Notes: generated by a model from the sequence alone, not told the origin. A DNA stretch of 64,000 nucleotides from Arthrobacter sp. AFG7.2 (GCF_002892835.1 NZ_PJMB01000001.1:310001-374000); one strand, 5' to 3'; counted from the stretch's first letter, positions 54,842-63,980 are shown. Made by a program: numbers and translations.

Positions 54842-55699
54842 ATGGGACGAAGACGCGGACTGCGCCGCCTCGCAGTTCTGCTGCTTACCCTGGCACTGGT
54901 GGCTGGCGGCATTTACTCGGCCGTGTTTTTCCTGCAGCGTTCTGAAACCCTCGTTTCGGAACGCTGCAGGGCCGATATTGGCGAACGTACTTCCGAATTG
55001 GCCCCGGACCAGGCTGTCTATGCCTCCCTGATCACGGCCGTGGCCGTGCAGCGCGGGCTGCCGCCGCGGGCTGCGAGCATCGCTCTTGCCACCGCAATGC
55101 AGGAGTCCAAGCTGCGGAATATTGACCACGGGGACCAGGCCGGACCGGATTCCCGCGGCTTGTTCCAACAGCGTCCTTCACAGGGATGGGGAACCCAGGC
55201 ACAGGTCATGGATCCTTACTACGCCGCAAACGCCTTTTACGACGCCCTGGTCAAGGTTCCGAACTACGAATCCCTCGAAATCACGGACGCAGCCCAGCGT
55301 GTCCAGCGCTCTGCCTATCCCACCGCCTATGCTCAGCACGAGCAGATGGGCCGGACCTTTGCCTCCGGCCTGACAGGCCAGACGCCTGGAGCAGTCCAGT
55401 GCACGCTGCGTTCAACGGAAGCCGGCGGGGACATCGCCGCGCTGTCGGCCGAACTTGGCCAGGCTTACGGTCCGCTGGGAACAGCGGTTGACGGTGCAAC
55501 ACTGGTGGTGGACGCCGCCGGCAGCCAGGCATGGTCAGTGGCACAGTGGGCAGTTGCCAACGCCAAAGGGTTCGAGGTTACGCGGGTGGAGGTAGCCGGA
55601 CAGAGCTGGACCCGGGCTGCCCGGGACGGGTGGCAGGAAACGGCGGGCCCGGACGGACAGGTGCGGATTACCGTAGCCGCGGACGGCGACGGCAGCTGA
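54842..55699 (+). CDS. Membrane-anchored lysozyme/transglycosylase-like protein
   Basis: A 285-residue protein with an N-terminal signal anchor (RLAVLLLTLALVAGGIYSAVFF). The segment ASIALATAMQESKLRN, with DSRGLFQQRPSQGWGT and DPYYAANAFYDAL, resembles the Glu-containing core of lysozyme-like transglycosylase folds (Glu near 83). About 100 residues of unassigned exterior domain follow. It starts eight bases after dapD on the same strand, so it may be co-expressed with peptidoglycan precursor synthesis. Enzymatic activity is inferred only; relatives have also been labelled heavy-metal transporters without support visible here. Confidence 0.65.
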   Translation: MGRRRGLRRLAVLLLTLALVAGGIYSAVFFLQRSETLVSERCRADIGERTSELAPDQAVYASLITAVAVQRGLPPRAASIALATAMQESKLRNIDHGDQAGPDSRGLFQQRPSQGWGTQAQVMDPYYAANAFYDALVKVPNYESLEITDAAQRVQRSAYPTAYAQHEQMGRTFASGLTGQTPGAVQCTLRSTEAGGDIAALSAELGQAYGPLGTAVDGATLVVDAAGSQAWSVAQWAVANAKGFEVTRVEVAGQSWTRAARDGWQETAGPDGQVRITVAADGDGS

Positions 55700-55719
55700 G
55701 GTCCGGCCACCGGGTTTCC

Positions 55720-56331
55720 CTAAACGAGGATCTCCACCACCGGCTGCACATAGCTGCGGAAAAGCTCAGGTTCAGCCATCAGCTGGTTGCTCATGATGAT
55801 CTTGTCCGGTTCCAGGTACCAGGCCCGCTGCTCGTTCAGGGGCAGCTCGATGATGGTCAGCTTAAAGTCGCGGGAGTCCCGTCCCACTTCCATCAGCCTG
55901 TCATCCACCATGTCCTCAAGCAGCTGGTCCGTTCCGCTCGCGGCACGTTCCGCCTCAAGTTCGGCATATTCGCTCCTGCGCTCCCGGGCGTATGTGAGCG
56001 CAGCCCCGAAGTGGGCCTGGAGCACACGCTGAAGGGCCGGCGAGTTGCCAAACGCCTCGAAGTCTGGCGGAGCCAGCTCCGGGGAGGTCTGGGGATGGGC
56101 TTTGAGGAGCTGTTCCCACCACGCCTCCCACTCAGTCTTCAGCGCACTCAAGCCGCCTACGTCGGCGGTCAGGTGTGAATGGTCAACCCTGCGGACCTTA
56201 GGCGCTGCATGGGACAGCGCGGGGTGGCCTGCACCGTCGAGCCCTGCAGTATCCCGGACGAACAGGGCTATCATCAGGGGCCCTGATGTGTCCGCCGTGA
56301 TTTGCCACCTGGTACCGCTTGTTTGATACAT
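55720..56331 (-). CDS. Conserved hypothetical protein
   Basis: A 203-residue soluble protein with no signal peptide or membrane segment and no motif I recognise. It has an acidic, helix-rich middle (LKTEWEAWWEQLLKAHP; ARERRSEYAELEAERAASG) and a beta-like end (FKLTIIELPLNEQRAWYLEP). Coding bias and the clear gap from neighbours support a real gene. It is convergent with the transglycosylase-like gene (20 bases). Confidence 0.7.
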   Translation of the reverse strand: MYQTSGTRWQITADTSGPLMIALFVRDTAGLDGAGHPALSHAAPKVRRVDHSHLTADVGGLSALKTEWEAWWEQLLKAHPQTSPELAPPDFEAFGNSPALQRVLQAHFGAALTYARERRSEYAELEAERAASGTDQLLEDMVDDRLMEVGRDSRDFKLTIIELPLNEQRAWYLEPDKIIMSNQLMAEPELFRSYVQPVVEILV

Positions 56332-56430
56332 CCGACGTCCTTCCGTGGCGTGCCCTTGCAGGGACGGGTGATCGCGTAGCGCCCCCGGTTATCAGTCTAT
56401 GCCCCTCGCTGCCCACGTTAGCGGCACAGA

Positions 56431-57033
56431 TCACATCCCGTCGAGGTGCCGTTCAAGGACGTCCACGCACATCTCCCGGGTCATCCAGCCAGGCTGCAGC
56501 AGCGCATGCATGCACAACCCGTCCAGCGTAGCCAGGAGCCGCTCCGCTTCCACCACGAGGCTTTCCCGGGGCTCCCCCTCGGGCCTCAGCGCGGTGACAA
56601 CCCGCCCTACGATAACGGCAACCTCCCGGTGGCTCCGGTCTGCTTCAGCAACAAGGAACGGCCGGACCCGTGCAGCGCTCTTGAACGCCATCCACGCACA
56701 GAGCTCCACCGCCCGCGGTGCGTCAAGGGGCAGGAGACCGCACAACAGGGCTAAAACGGCGGCCCGGTGATCCGCGGTTCCGGGAGCAGCAGCCTGCACG
56801 TCCGGCAGCGACGCTTCAAGGCGGCCTACGATGCGGTCCACGACGGAAGCAAAGGAGAATGCCAGCAGTTCCTCGCTGCCCGCAAAGTAGTGCCGTACAG
56901 ATCCAACGGCCAGCCCTGCCTCGTCCGCCGTCTCCCGAAGGGAGGCACGCTCCAGCCCGTCTGCTGCGATGATGCGGAGTACGGCTTCAACAACGTCCTG
57001 GCGCCGGGCTTCGGCATCAACGATTTTGGGCAC
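56431..57033 (-). CDS. TetR family transcriptional regulator
   Basis: A 200-residue regulator. The helix-turn-helix is at about 8-52 (RQDVVEAVLRIIAADGLERA, SLRETADEAGLAVGSVRHYF), followed by SEELLAFSFASVVDRIV. The BetI-like C-terminal domain spans the rest (ALLCGLLPLDAPRAVELCAW; LDGLCMHALLQP). The GTG at 57033 has TAAATA six bases upstream. Ligand and targets are unknown; the downstream hypothetical gene on the same strand may be co-transcribed. Confidence 0.9.
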   Translation of the reverse strand: MPKIVDAEARRQDVVEAVLRIIAADGLERASLRETADEAGLAVGSVRHYFAGSEELLAFSFASVVDRIVGRLEASLPDVQAAAPGTADHRAAVLALLCGLLPLDAPRAVELCAWMAFKSAARVRPFLVAEADRSHREVAVIVGRVVTALRPEGEPRESLVVEAERLLATLDGLCMHALLQPGWMTREMCVDVLERHLDGM

Positions 57034-57039
57034 CCCTTC

Positions 57040-57045
57040 TATTTA
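57040..57045 (-). promoter_or_regulatory. -10 box of the TetR gene
   Basis: TAAATA on the minus strand, six bases before the GTG at 57033; GAAGGG lies between and is too close to act as a normal ribosome binding site. Confidence 0.4.
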
Positions 57046-57061
57046 GCACGGATGTGTTGCA

Positions 57062-57228
57062 GCGGCCGTACGGCATGCCGGGCCGCCGTGCCGGTGACCT
57101 CCCCGCCTTCCGGGCCGACACCACCTCTGCCTTGGCGGACCTCAGCTGGTCCACACCAAGACCGTCGACCAGATGTGCGAGGACCACTGGCGCTGGCAGA
57201 CAAACAACCCCCAGGGTACGCCTCCTGA
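57062..57228 (+). pseudogene. 3' remnant of galE (UDP-glucose 4-epimerase) with two frameshifts
   Basis: Three successive frames spell the end of a GalE protein. RRAGDLPAFRADTTSALADLSW runs to 57149; one base is then missing and HTKTVDQMCEDHWRWQTNNP follows in the next frame; a second slip near 57213 restores GYAS and a TGA at 57226-57228. Arthrobacter GalE proteins end in this way (..TIDEMCEDHWRWQ.NNP.GY). The upstream 270 codons are absent. A GalE-style terminator hairpin follows. The relic is non-coding. Confidence 0.75.
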
Positions 57229-57240
57229 ACCTGGTGATTA

Positions 57241-57285
57241 ACGACGTCAGCCGCCCACCTTTGAAAGGTGGGCGGCCGACGTCGT
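57241..57285 (+). terminator. Hairpin after the galE remnant
   Basis: ACGACGTCAGCCGCCCACCT... at 57241-57262 pairs with 57264-57285 over 22 bases with one mismatch. It is probably the old galE terminator and may still shield the TetR gene from the opposite side. Confidence 0.8.
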
Positions 57286-57313
57286 AAATGCCCGGCTGAA
57301 CCTGTGGCCACAG

Positions 57314-57416
57314 CGGCGAGGGACCCGGACCGAGCTTGCGAGGTTCGGGAGCCGGTGGGTGGGCCCACGCCGGCGAGGGACCCGGACCGAGCTTGCGAGG
57401 TTCGGGAGCCGGTGGG
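57314..57416. repeat. Two direct copies of a 46-bp element, 57-bp period
   Basis: 57314-57359 and 57371-57416 are identical over 46 bases, beginning CGGCGAGGGACCCGGACCGA and ending GGGAGCCGGTGGG. Each copy can form a hairpin (CCGGACC with GGTTCGG, one G:U in RNA). The second copy ends two bases before the gltA stop codon, so the repeats form the 3' untranslated end of gltA when read on the minus strand. Confidence 0.9.
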
Positions 57417-57418
57417 GA

Positions 57419-58705
57419 CTAGCGGACCGGGTAGTCCCGCTCGGGCTCGCCGATGTAGAGCTGGCGCGGGCGGCCGATTTTGGTGTTCGGGTCGCTGATC
57501 ATTTCGCGCCACTGGGCGATCCAGCCGGGGAGGCGCCCGATCGCGAAGAGCACGGTGAACATCTTCTCCGGGAAGCCCATGGCCTTGTAGATCAGGCCGG
57601 TGTAGAAGTCCACGTTCGGGTAAAGCTTGCGCTGGATGAAGTAGTCATCGTTCAGCGCCTTCTCTTCCAGGCGCAGGGCGATGTCCAGCAACTCGTCGTG
57701 GCCGCCGAGCTTGCTGAGGATCTCGTGGGCGGTGGCCTTGACGATCTTGGCGCGAGGATCGTAGTTCTTGTAGACGCGGTGCCCGAAGCCCATGAGGCGG
57801 ACGCCGTCTTCCTTGTTCTTGACCTTTTCCATGTAGTCCTCGGGCTTGGTGCCGTCGGCCTGGATCTGGCGGAGCATCTTGAGTACGGCCTCGTTGGCGC
57901 CGCCGTGGGCAGGGCCGAAGAGTGCGTTGATGCCTGCCGAGACGGACGCGAACAGGTTGGCGTTGGACGAGCCCACCAGGCGCACGGTGGAGGTGGAGCA
58001 GTTCTGCTCGTGGTCCGCGTGCAGGATGAGCAGCAGGTCCAGGGCCTTGGCGACAACCGGGTCCACCTCGTACTGCTCCGCCGGAAGGCCGAAGCTGAGG
58101 CGGAGGAAGTTCTCCACCAGGTTGTGCGAGTTGTCCGGGTACAGCATGGGCTGGCCGATGGACTTCTTGTGCGCGTAGGCCGCGATGACCGGAAGCTTGG
58201 CCATCAGGCGGATAGTGGAAACTTCCACCTGCTCGGCGTTGAAGGGATCCAGCGAGTCCTGGTAGAACGTGGACAGCGCGGAAACGGCCGAGGACAGGAC
58301 GGGCATCGGGTGCGCGTCACGCGGGAAGCCGCCGAAGAAGCCCTTGAGCTCTTCGTGCAGCAGCGTGTGCCGGCGGATCTTCTGGTCGAATTCGTCCAGT
58401 TCGGTGGGCGTGGGCAGGTTGCCGTAGATCAGCAGGTAGGACACCTCAAGGAAGCTGGAGTGCTGTGCCAGCTGCTCGATGGGGTATCCGCGGTAACGCA
58501 GGATGCCGGCATCGCCGTCGATGTAGGTGATAGCCGAAGTTGTGGCTGCTGTGTTCATGAAGCCGGGGTCGAAGGTGACTGCGCCCGTCTGCTTCAGCAG
58601 TTTGGAAACGTCGTAGCCCTCGTTTCCTTCAACAACCTGGATGCGCGGCAGCTTGAGCTCGCCTCCTGAGTGGTGCAGGGTCGCAGCATTGTTGGTCTCA
58701 GTCAT
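57419..58705 (-). CDS. gltA: Citrate synthase GltA
   Basis: A 428-residue type II citrate synthase that condenses acetyl-CoA and oxaloacetate at entry to the TCA cycle. ITYIDGDAGILRYRGYPIEQL, LLILHADHEQNCSTSTVRLVG, FGPAHGGANEAVLKML (catalytic His) and LMGFGHRVYKNYDPRA are hallmark segments. The N-terminal 45 residues match the NADH-sensitive hexameric class in length. AAGGGGA lies before the ATG. It ends against the 46-bp direct repeats. Confidence 0.96.
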   Translation of the reverse strand: MTETNNAATLHHSGGELKLPRIQVVEGNEGYDVSKLLKQTGAVTFDPGFMNTAATTSAITYIDGDAGILRYRGYPIEQLAQHSSFLEVSYLLIYGNLPTPTELDEFDQKIRRHTLLHEELKGFFGGFPRDAHPMPVLSSAVSALSTFYQDSLDPFNAEQVEVSTIRLMAKLPVIAAYAHKKSIGQPMLYPDNSHNLVENFLRLSFGLPAEQYEVDPVVAKALDLLLILHADHEQNCSTSTVRLVGSSNANLFASVSAGINALFGPAHGGANEAVLKMLRQIQADGTKPEDYMEKVKNKEDGVRLMGFGHRVYKNYDPRAKIVKATAHEILSKLGGHDELLDIALRLEEKALNDDYFIQRKLYPNVDFYTGLIYKAMGFPEKMFTVLFAIGRLPGWIAQWREMISDPNTKIGRPRQLYIGEPERDYPVR

Positions 58706-58932
58706 GGAGTCCCCTTCATGAGGCGTCTGGGCCTCTGTCGAAAGCTTGATCCAACATCAGGTGAGCCGCGCACGAAGCCTGAGAAGACAGGTTCCAACAC
58801 CCGGGCTGCCTTCTTGTAGAAAGCCACCATTGATAGTCACTTAAAAAGTACCGCTCCTTGGCGGGTGCCACTAATCCGGGACGGCTTGCAGGGCCCCAAA
58901 ACCCCGCGGTTGTGGCGCGAGTCACAGGATTG

Positions 58933-60081
58933 TTACGGCGCTGTAGCCAGGCGGGCTGCTGCTGCGTCGATGCGCTCGTCCGAACCGGTCAGGGCCACGC
59001 GTATGTACCCGTTGCCGGCGTCGCCGTAAAAAACGCCGGGACCCACGACGATGCCGCGATCCGCCATCCGGGCAACGGTGTCCCAGGTGCTCTCGCCTGC
59101 TGTGGACCACAGGTACAGGCCGGCGTCGGAATCCTTGATGTCGAGGCCGAAGTCCAGGAGGGCCGGAACCAGCCGCTCGCGGCGTCCCCGGTACAAGTCC
59201 TTTTGGGCCCTTACGTGAGTGTCGTCGCCCAGCGCCACCCGCATTGCCTCCTGCACCGGATAGGGCACGATCATGCCCGCGTGCTTGCGGCTGTTCACCA
59301 GATTGGGCATCAGGTCAGGATCACCGGCAACGAATGCTGCCCGGTAGCCTGCCACGTTGGACTGTTTGCTCAGCGAGTAGACGGCCAGGAGCCCCTGGTG
59401 GGACCCGCCGGCAACCCGGGGATCCAGGATGCTCGGGACTGCCTGGCCGCCGCGCTGGACATCCCAGGAACCCCAGCCCAGCTCCGCGTAACATTCATCA
59501 GAAGCCACGACAGCGTCCAGTTCCCTCGCCTGCTCAACCAACGCTCTCAGCGAGTCAACACTGCGGACGCTGCCCGTGGGGTTTCCCGGCGAGTTAACCC
59601 AGATGAGGCGGACACGTGCCCTGGTGGCGTCGTCGAGCTCATCCAGGTTGTCAGTTGCGACGGAGGTGACCCCTGCAAAGGTGGCGCCGATGTCATAGGT
59701 GGGGTAGGCGACCTTGGGGCGCACAACGACGTCGCCGGGCTTCAGCCCCAAAAGGAGCGGCAGCCACGCCACCAGTTCCTTCGAGCCAACGGTGGGCATG
59801 ATGTTGCGGGGATCAAGTCCCGCCACCCCGCGCCGTCGCTCGAACCACCCGGCAATAGCTTCCCGCAGGGCGGGCGTGCCATGGACGGTCGGGTATCCCG
59901 GGGCATCAGCGGCGGCCTTCAGCGCATCCTGGATCAGGGCGGGCGTGGGGTCCACGGGGGTACCGATGGAAAGATTGACAACACCATCGGGATGCTGCGA
60001 GGCCTTTGCAACGTACGGTGCCATGGCCTCCCACGGGTAGTCGGGCAGGTCCAGGCCGAACGTCTTCGCTGCTGCGGTCAC
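58933..60081 (-). CDS. dapC: Succinyldiaminopimelate transaminase DapC
   Basis: A 382-residue class I PLP aminotransferase that makes N-succinyl-LL-diaminopimelate. SIGTPVDPTP, YPTVHGTPALREAIAGWF, WVNSPGNPTG, ASDECYAELGW and the Schiff-base Lys in VYSLSKQSNVAGYR are present. The pairing with a 7Fe ferredoxin 14 bases upstream is conserved in actinobacteria (fdxC-Rv1178). The start is GTG at 60081. With dapD and dapE 5-7 kb away, three of the succinylase-branch lysine genes lie together. Confidence 0.92.
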   Translation of the reverse strand: MTAAAKTFGLDLPDYPWEAMAPYVAKASQHPDGVVNLSIGTPVDPTPALIQDALKAAADAPGYPTVHGTPALREAIAGWFERRRGVAGLDPRNIMPTVGSKELVAWLPLLLGLKPGDVVVRPKVAYPTYDIGATFAGVTSVATDNLDELDDATRARVRLIWVNSPGNPTGSVRSVDSLRALVEQARELDAVVASDECYAELGWGSWDVQRGGQAVPSILDPRVAGGSHQGLLAVYSLSKQSNVAGYRAAFVAGDPDLMPNLVNSRKHAGMIVPYPVQEAMRVALGDDTHVRAQKDLYRGRRERLVPALLDFGLDIKDSDAGLYLWSTAGESTWDTVARMADRGIVVGPGVFYGDAGNGYIRVALTGSDERIDAAAARLATAP

Positions 60082-60095
60082 GGCGTCTTCCCGCG

Positions 60096-60422
60096 TCAGT
60101 GGTCTTGGTTCTGCGGCGGCAGCGCGGCGATCATCGGGTGGTCCTTGCCCGTGTTGCCGACCTTCGCGGCACCCCCGGGGGAACCCAGGTCGTCGAAGAA
60201 CTCCACATTGGCCTTGTAATAGTCAGCCCACTCCTCCGGGGTGTCATCCTCGTAGTAAATGGCTTCAACAGGGCATACGGGTTCACAGGCTCCGCAGTCC
60301 ACGCATTCGTCCGGATGGATGTACAGCGAACGCTCACCCTCGTAGATGCAGTCGACGGGGCATTCCTCGATACACGCCTTGTCCTTGACATCTACACACG
60401 GCTGCGCGATTACGTACGTCAC
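60096..60422 (-). CDS. fdxA: Seven-iron ferredoxin FdxA
   Basis: A 108-residue electron carrier. CVDVKDKACIEECPVDCIYEG (about 8-28) supplies ligands of the [3Fe-4S] and one Cys of the [4Fe-4S] cluster; CVDCGACEPVCP (about 40-51) supplies the rest. The acidic C-terminal half is typical of actinobacterial FdxA/FdxC. The GTG at 60422 (VTYVIAQPC) is chosen, with GGAGAGG upstream; the longer frame adds 16 unsupported residues. It leads the ferredoxin-dapC pair. Confidence 0.94.
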   Translation of the reverse strand: MTYVIAQPCVDVKDKACIEECPVDCIYEGERSLYIHPDECVDCGACEPVCPVEAIYYEDDTPEEWADYYKANVEFFDDLGSPGGAAKVGNTGKDHPMIAALPPQNQDH

Positions 60423-60547
60423 GTCCCTGGCCTCTCCACGTTGGTTCCGGCAACCCGCCGGTACTTGCATCCGGCAGCTGCGGCCGGACTCTCGACATCT
60501 GAGCCTATTATCTCCCAGCCCGTTCCCGCGAACCTAGCCGGTCACCC

Positions 60548-60553
60548 TAGTAT
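60548..60553 (+). promoter_or_regulatory. -10 box of the SH3-like gene
   Basis: TAGTAT, six bases before the GTG at 60560. Confidence 0.5.
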
Positions 60554-60559
60554 GAACTG

Positions 60560-60796
60560 GTGAGTCAGCCTCCTACGCCTGCCGGATTCCTTTCCGCCGC
60601 CGAACCCGGAACCCGGGTGGTGGTCCGGTACAGGCTCGAACACGGCTTCACTGACGCTTTGGGGCACCTGGTGATGTGCGACGGCGGTGCGTGCACCGTC
60701 CGGACGCGGCAGGCCGACGTCGTTATCCGGCTTGCCGATGTGGTGGCCGCCAAGGAAGTCCCGCCGGCACCCCAGCGGCGCCGCCCTGCGCAGTAG
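60560..60796 (+). CDS. Stand-alone SH3-like barrel protein (Rv0428c N-terminal type)
   Basis: A 78-residue protein. GTRVVVRYRLEHGFTDALGH, VRTRQADVVIRLADVVAAKEV and a short Pro/Arg tail look like the SH3-type domain found at the N-terminus of some actinobacterial GNAT acetyltransferases; no acetyltransferase follows here. GTG start, probably leaderless. It faces typA and is divergent from the ferredoxin gene. Function unknown; possibly a protein- or nucleic-acid-binding adaptor. Confidence 0.7.
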   Translation: MSQPPTPAGFLSAAEPGTRVVVRYRLEHGFTDALGHLVMCDGGACTVRTRQADVVIRLADVVAAKEVPPAPQRRRPAQ

Positions 60797-60858
60797 GGGC
60801 AGACCTCAACGAACGTACGGCTCAGGCACGGCAGGGGCTGCCGTTCAGGGATACAGAA

Positions 60859-60904
60859 AAAGCCGGAACGACGGCGGGTGTCCCGCTGCCGTTCCGGCTT
60901 TCCT
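60859..60904. terminator. Bidirectional terminator between the SH3-like gene and typA
   Basis: AAAGCCGGAACG (60859-60870) pairs with CGTTCCGGCTTT (60890-60901); GCGGG/CCCGC extends the stem inside. A and T runs flank it. Confidence 0.88.
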
Positions 60905-60912
60905 TTGTTCGG

Positions 60913-62841
60913 TTAGACCTTGGCGCGGGCGCGGTTGGCCTTGGCACGCTCGTTGGTGTCCAGGATGACCTTGCGGATGCGGATGGCTTCCGGGGTCACC
61001 TCAACGCACTCGTCTTCGCGGGCGAATTCGAGGGACTCTTCGAGGGTGAGGTCGCGCGGCGGCGTCAGGTTCTCGAAGGTGTCTGAGGAGGCTGCACGCA
61101 TGTTGGTGAGCTTCTTTTCCTTGGTGATGTTGACGTCCATGTCGTCGGCGCGGGAGTTCTCGCCGACGATCATGCCCTCGTAGACCTCGGACGTGGGCTT
61201 CACGAAGAAGGAACCGCGCTCCTGCAGGTTGATCATGGCGAACGGGGTCACAACACCGGCACGGTCGGCGATCATCGAGCCGTTGGTGCGGTACTCGATG
61301 GGGCCGGCCCACGGCTCGTAGCCCTCCGAGATGGACGCTGCGATGCCTGCACCGCGGGTGTCCGTGAGGAACTTGGTGCGGAAACCGATCAGGCCACGGG
61401 CCGGAACGATGAACTCCATGCGGCACCAGCCGGTGCCGTGGTTGGCCATGTTGGTCATGCGGCCCTTGCGGGCTGCCATTAGCTGCGTCACGGCGCCAAG
61501 GTACTCTTCGGGCACGTCGATGGTCATGTGCTCCATCGGCTCGTGGATCTTGCCGTCTATGGTCTTGGTGACAACCTGGGGCTTGCCCACGGTCAGTTCG
61601 AAGCCTTCGCGGCGCATCTGCTCAACGAGGATGGCCAGGGCCAGTTCACCACGGCCCTGGACTTCCCAGGCGTCGGGACGCTCGGTGGGGAGAACCTTGA
61701 TGGAGACGTTACCGATCAGTTCCTTGTCCAGGCGGTCCTTCACCTGGCGGGCCGTGACCTTGGCGCCCTTGACCTTGCCGGCCAGCGGCGAGGTGTTGAT
61801 ACCGATGGTCATGGAGATCGCGGGGTCATCCACGGTGATCAGCGGCAGCGGCTGCGGGTTCTCGGCGTCGGTGAGGGTCTCACCGATGGTGATGTCCTCG
61901 ATGCCGGCGACGGCCACGATCTCACCGGGGCCTGCAGACTCTGCCGGGACGCGGTCCAGGGCCTTCGTGGCCAGCAGTTCGGTGATCTTGACGTTCTTGA
62001 GCTCACCGTTGGCGCGTGCCCAGGCAACGGTCTGGCCCTTGCGCAGCGTGCCGTTGTAGATGCGGAGCAGTGCCAGGCGGCCAAGGAACGGGGACGCATC
62101 CAGGTTGGTGACGTGCGCCTGCAGGACACCCTCCGGGTTGTAGGTGGGGGCCGGGATGTGCTCGATGATGGTCTTGAACAGCGGCTCCAGGTCCTCGTTT
62201 TCCGGAGCGGCGCCGTCAGCGGGCTGCTCGAGGGAAGCGCGCCCAACCTTGGCGGCTGCGTAGACAACGGGCACTTCGAGGATCTTGTCCAGGTCCAGGT
62301 CCGGCACTTCGTCCGCCAGGTCCGAGGCAAGGCCCAGGAGGAGGTCCATCGACTCGTGGACGACTTCCTCGATGCGGGCGTCGGGACGGTCGGTCTTGTT
62401 GACCAGCAGGATGACGGGGAGGTGCGCAGCGAGGGCCTTGCGCAGCACGAAGCGGGTCTGCGGCAGCGGACCTTCGGAAGCGTCAACGAGGAGGACGACG
62501 CCGTCGACCATGGACAGGCCGCGCTCCACCTCGCCGCCGAAGTCGGCGTGGCCGGGGGTGTCGATGACGTTGATGGTGATGGTCTCGCCCTTGGAGGACG
62601 GACCGTTGTAGGCCACCGTGGTGTTCTTGGCCAGGATGGTGATGCCCTTTTCACGTTCCAGGTCACCGGAGTCCATCACGCGGTCTTCAAGGTGGTTGTG
62701 CTCGGCAAAGGAGTTGGTCTGCTTGAGCATGGCGTCGACCAGAGTGGTCTTGCCGTGGTCAACGTGGGCCACAATCGCGACGTTGCGGAGGTCACTGCGT
62801 GAGGCAGTGGCTACCGCGGTGTTGGTGGTGGTTTCAGACAT
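60913..62841 (-). CDS. typA: Ribosome-associated GTPase TypA/BipA
   Basis: A 642-residue translational GTPase. [16 protein letters not shown] (G1), [11 protein letters not shown] (G2), [15 protein letters not shown] (G3) and [12 protein letters not shown] (G4) are at the N-terminus. Domain II, EF-G-like domains III and V, and the BipA-specific C-terminal domain ([16 protein letters not shown] [25 protein letters not shown]) follow. It assists 50S assembly and translation under stress or low temperature. No strong ribosome binding site precedes the ATG. Confidence 0.96.
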   Translation of the reverse strand: MSETTTNTAVATASRSDLRNVAIVAHVDHGKTTLVDAMLKQTNSFAEHNHLEDRVMDSGDLEREKGITILAKNTTVAYNGPSSKGETITINVIDTPGHADFGGEVERGLSMVDGVVLLVDASEGPLPQTRFVLRKALAAHLPVILLVNKTDRPDARIEEVVHESMDLLLGLASDLADEVPDLDLDKILEVPVVYAAAKVGRASLEQPADGAAPENEDLEPLFKTIIEHIPAPTYNPEGVLQAHVTNLDASPFLGRLALLRIYNGTLRKGQTVAWARANGELKNVKITELLATKALDRVPAESAGPGEIVAVAGIEDITIGETLTDAENPQPLPLITVDDPAISMTIGINTSPLAGKVKGAKVTARQVKDRLDKELIGNVSIKVLPTERPDAWEVQGRGELALAILVEQMRREGFELTVGKPQVVTKTIDGKIHEPMEHMTIDVPEEYLGAVTQLMAARKGRMTNMANHGTGWCRMEFIVPARGLIGFRTKFLTDTRGAGIAASISEGYEPWAGPIEYRTNGSMIADRAGVVTPFAMINLQERGSFFVKPTSEVYEGMIVGENSRADDMDVNITKEKKLTNMRAASSDTFENLTPPRDLTLEESLEFAREDECVEVTPEAIRIRKVILDTNERAKANRARAKV

Positions 62842-63113
62842 GCGTAATGGCTCGATTCAGTGGTGAAAGTCAGCTGTTGTATCGCGACATTTCCAACCGG
62901 AACGCACGACGGATCAGGCCCTTAGCACAGGGCACCTTCCTTCATTCTAGCCGCTGTGCCTTTTATTGGCCTAAATTTTCCTGCAGCGGGCGGGGGCTGC
63001 CGCCGCCCCCGCGTTGCGCCACGCCCGAAAATTGTGGTCAAGATCACTGGCCAAGCGGGCCTGAGTGCAACATGATTGCTCTGACAGACCGTGCAAGCCC
63101 CGAAAGACAACAG

Positions 63114-63980
63114 ATGCGAAAAGCCTTGCCCGCCTTGGCGCGGACCCGATCTGCCGCGTCCGGCGTCGCCATGGTGATTGCCGTGTCTAGTGTTGTTGCC
63201 CTTTCTGCTTGCGGGCTGCCGGCGCAAGCCCCTGCCGGCCCTCCCCTGGCCGCGGCAGCCGCCGGACCACAGGCAGCACCTGCGGCGGCTGGCGGTTCCA
63301 CTGTCCTGAACCCGGGCAACGGCCGGCTCGAGGCCGTTGTCCCTGATATCAGCAGGACAGTCCTGCTGATCGGCGATTCGCAGTCTGAACCTGCGGATGG
63401 CTGGCCGCGCCTCGGCCTGGCCGCTGCCGGATACAAGGTGTACTTCTGCGGCCGGGGCGGAACGGGCTTCGTCTCTTCAAACGGCCCAACGGGCAACTAC
63501 ATCGACGCCCTGCTGCACGGCGACTGGCTGCTCCCGTCCGGCACCCCTGCGCTGATCGTGGTGCAGGGCGGCGGCAACGATGCGGCCAGCGGCGCAGGTG
63601 ACAGCCGGATTAACGCCAATGCCGAACGCCTGATCGCAGAGCTTCAACAGCGGTACCCGGGAACGCCCATGGCGATGATCGGAACACTCGCGCGAGGCGA
63701 AGACCATGGCGGCGGCCGGCGAAGTGAAGTGGATGCCCTGCTGGGATACGTGGCGGCCGCCCACGGGCTGCCCTTCGTATCTGTCGGTGACTGGCTGACC
63801 AGGTACAACCTGGTCAAGGACCTCGCCGACACAGTGCACATGAACCCCAGCGGTCATCAGAAGTTGGGAAAGCTTCTGGAGGGCCGCCTCCGGGAGTTGG
63901 GGCTGGACAGAAAGCCGACGGCGGACCAGGCGCCGCTTCTCGCTGCCGGCACCGCGGACGCCGGCCTGGGCCGGGACTAG
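63114..63980 (+). CDS. Secreted SGNH/GDSL-type hydrolase lipoprotein
   Basis: A 288-residue protein with signal peptide (MRKALPALARTRSAASGVAM, then a hydrophobic run) and lipobox VVALSACG near residue 36. After an Ala/Pro linker comes the SGNH core: VLLIGDSQSEPADGW (block I, catalytic Ser), GRGGTGF (block II Gly), VVQGGGNDA (block III, GxND) and DTVHMNPSGHQKLG (block V, Asp/His). All catalytic blocks are present. The ATG at 63114 gives the cleanest signal peptide; an in-frame ATG at 63072 would add 14 residues. The substrate may be an acetylated cell-wall polysaccharide or lipid, by family analogy. Confidence 0.85.
   Translation: MRKALPALARTRSAASGVAMVIAVSSVVALSACGLPAQAPAGPPLAAAAAGPQAAPAAAGGSTVLNPGNGRLEAVVPDISRTVLLIGDSQSEPADGWPRLGLAAAGYKVYFCGRGGTGFVSSNGPTGNYIDALLHGDWLLPSGTPALIVVQGGGNDAASGAGDSRINANAERLIAELQQRYPGTPMAMIGTLARGEDHGGGRRSEVDALLGYVAAAHGLPFVSVGDWLTRYNLVKDLADTVHMNPSGHQKLGKLLEGRLRELGLDRKPTADQAPLLAAGTADAGLGRD

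Noticed and set aside
54842..55699. Heavy-metal transporter
   Set aside because: A label sometimes given to relatives; only one membrane helix and no metal-binding motif are present.
57314..57416. Possible CRISPR array
   Set aside because: Only two repeat copies with an 11-base spacer, no cas genes, and an internal hairpin of a different kind.
57359..58669. A 436-codon open frame antisense to gltA
   Set aside because: High third-position GC keeps antisense frames open; gltA on the other strand is unmistakable. The same holds for long antisense frames over the DEAD-box helicase, pepP and hemL.
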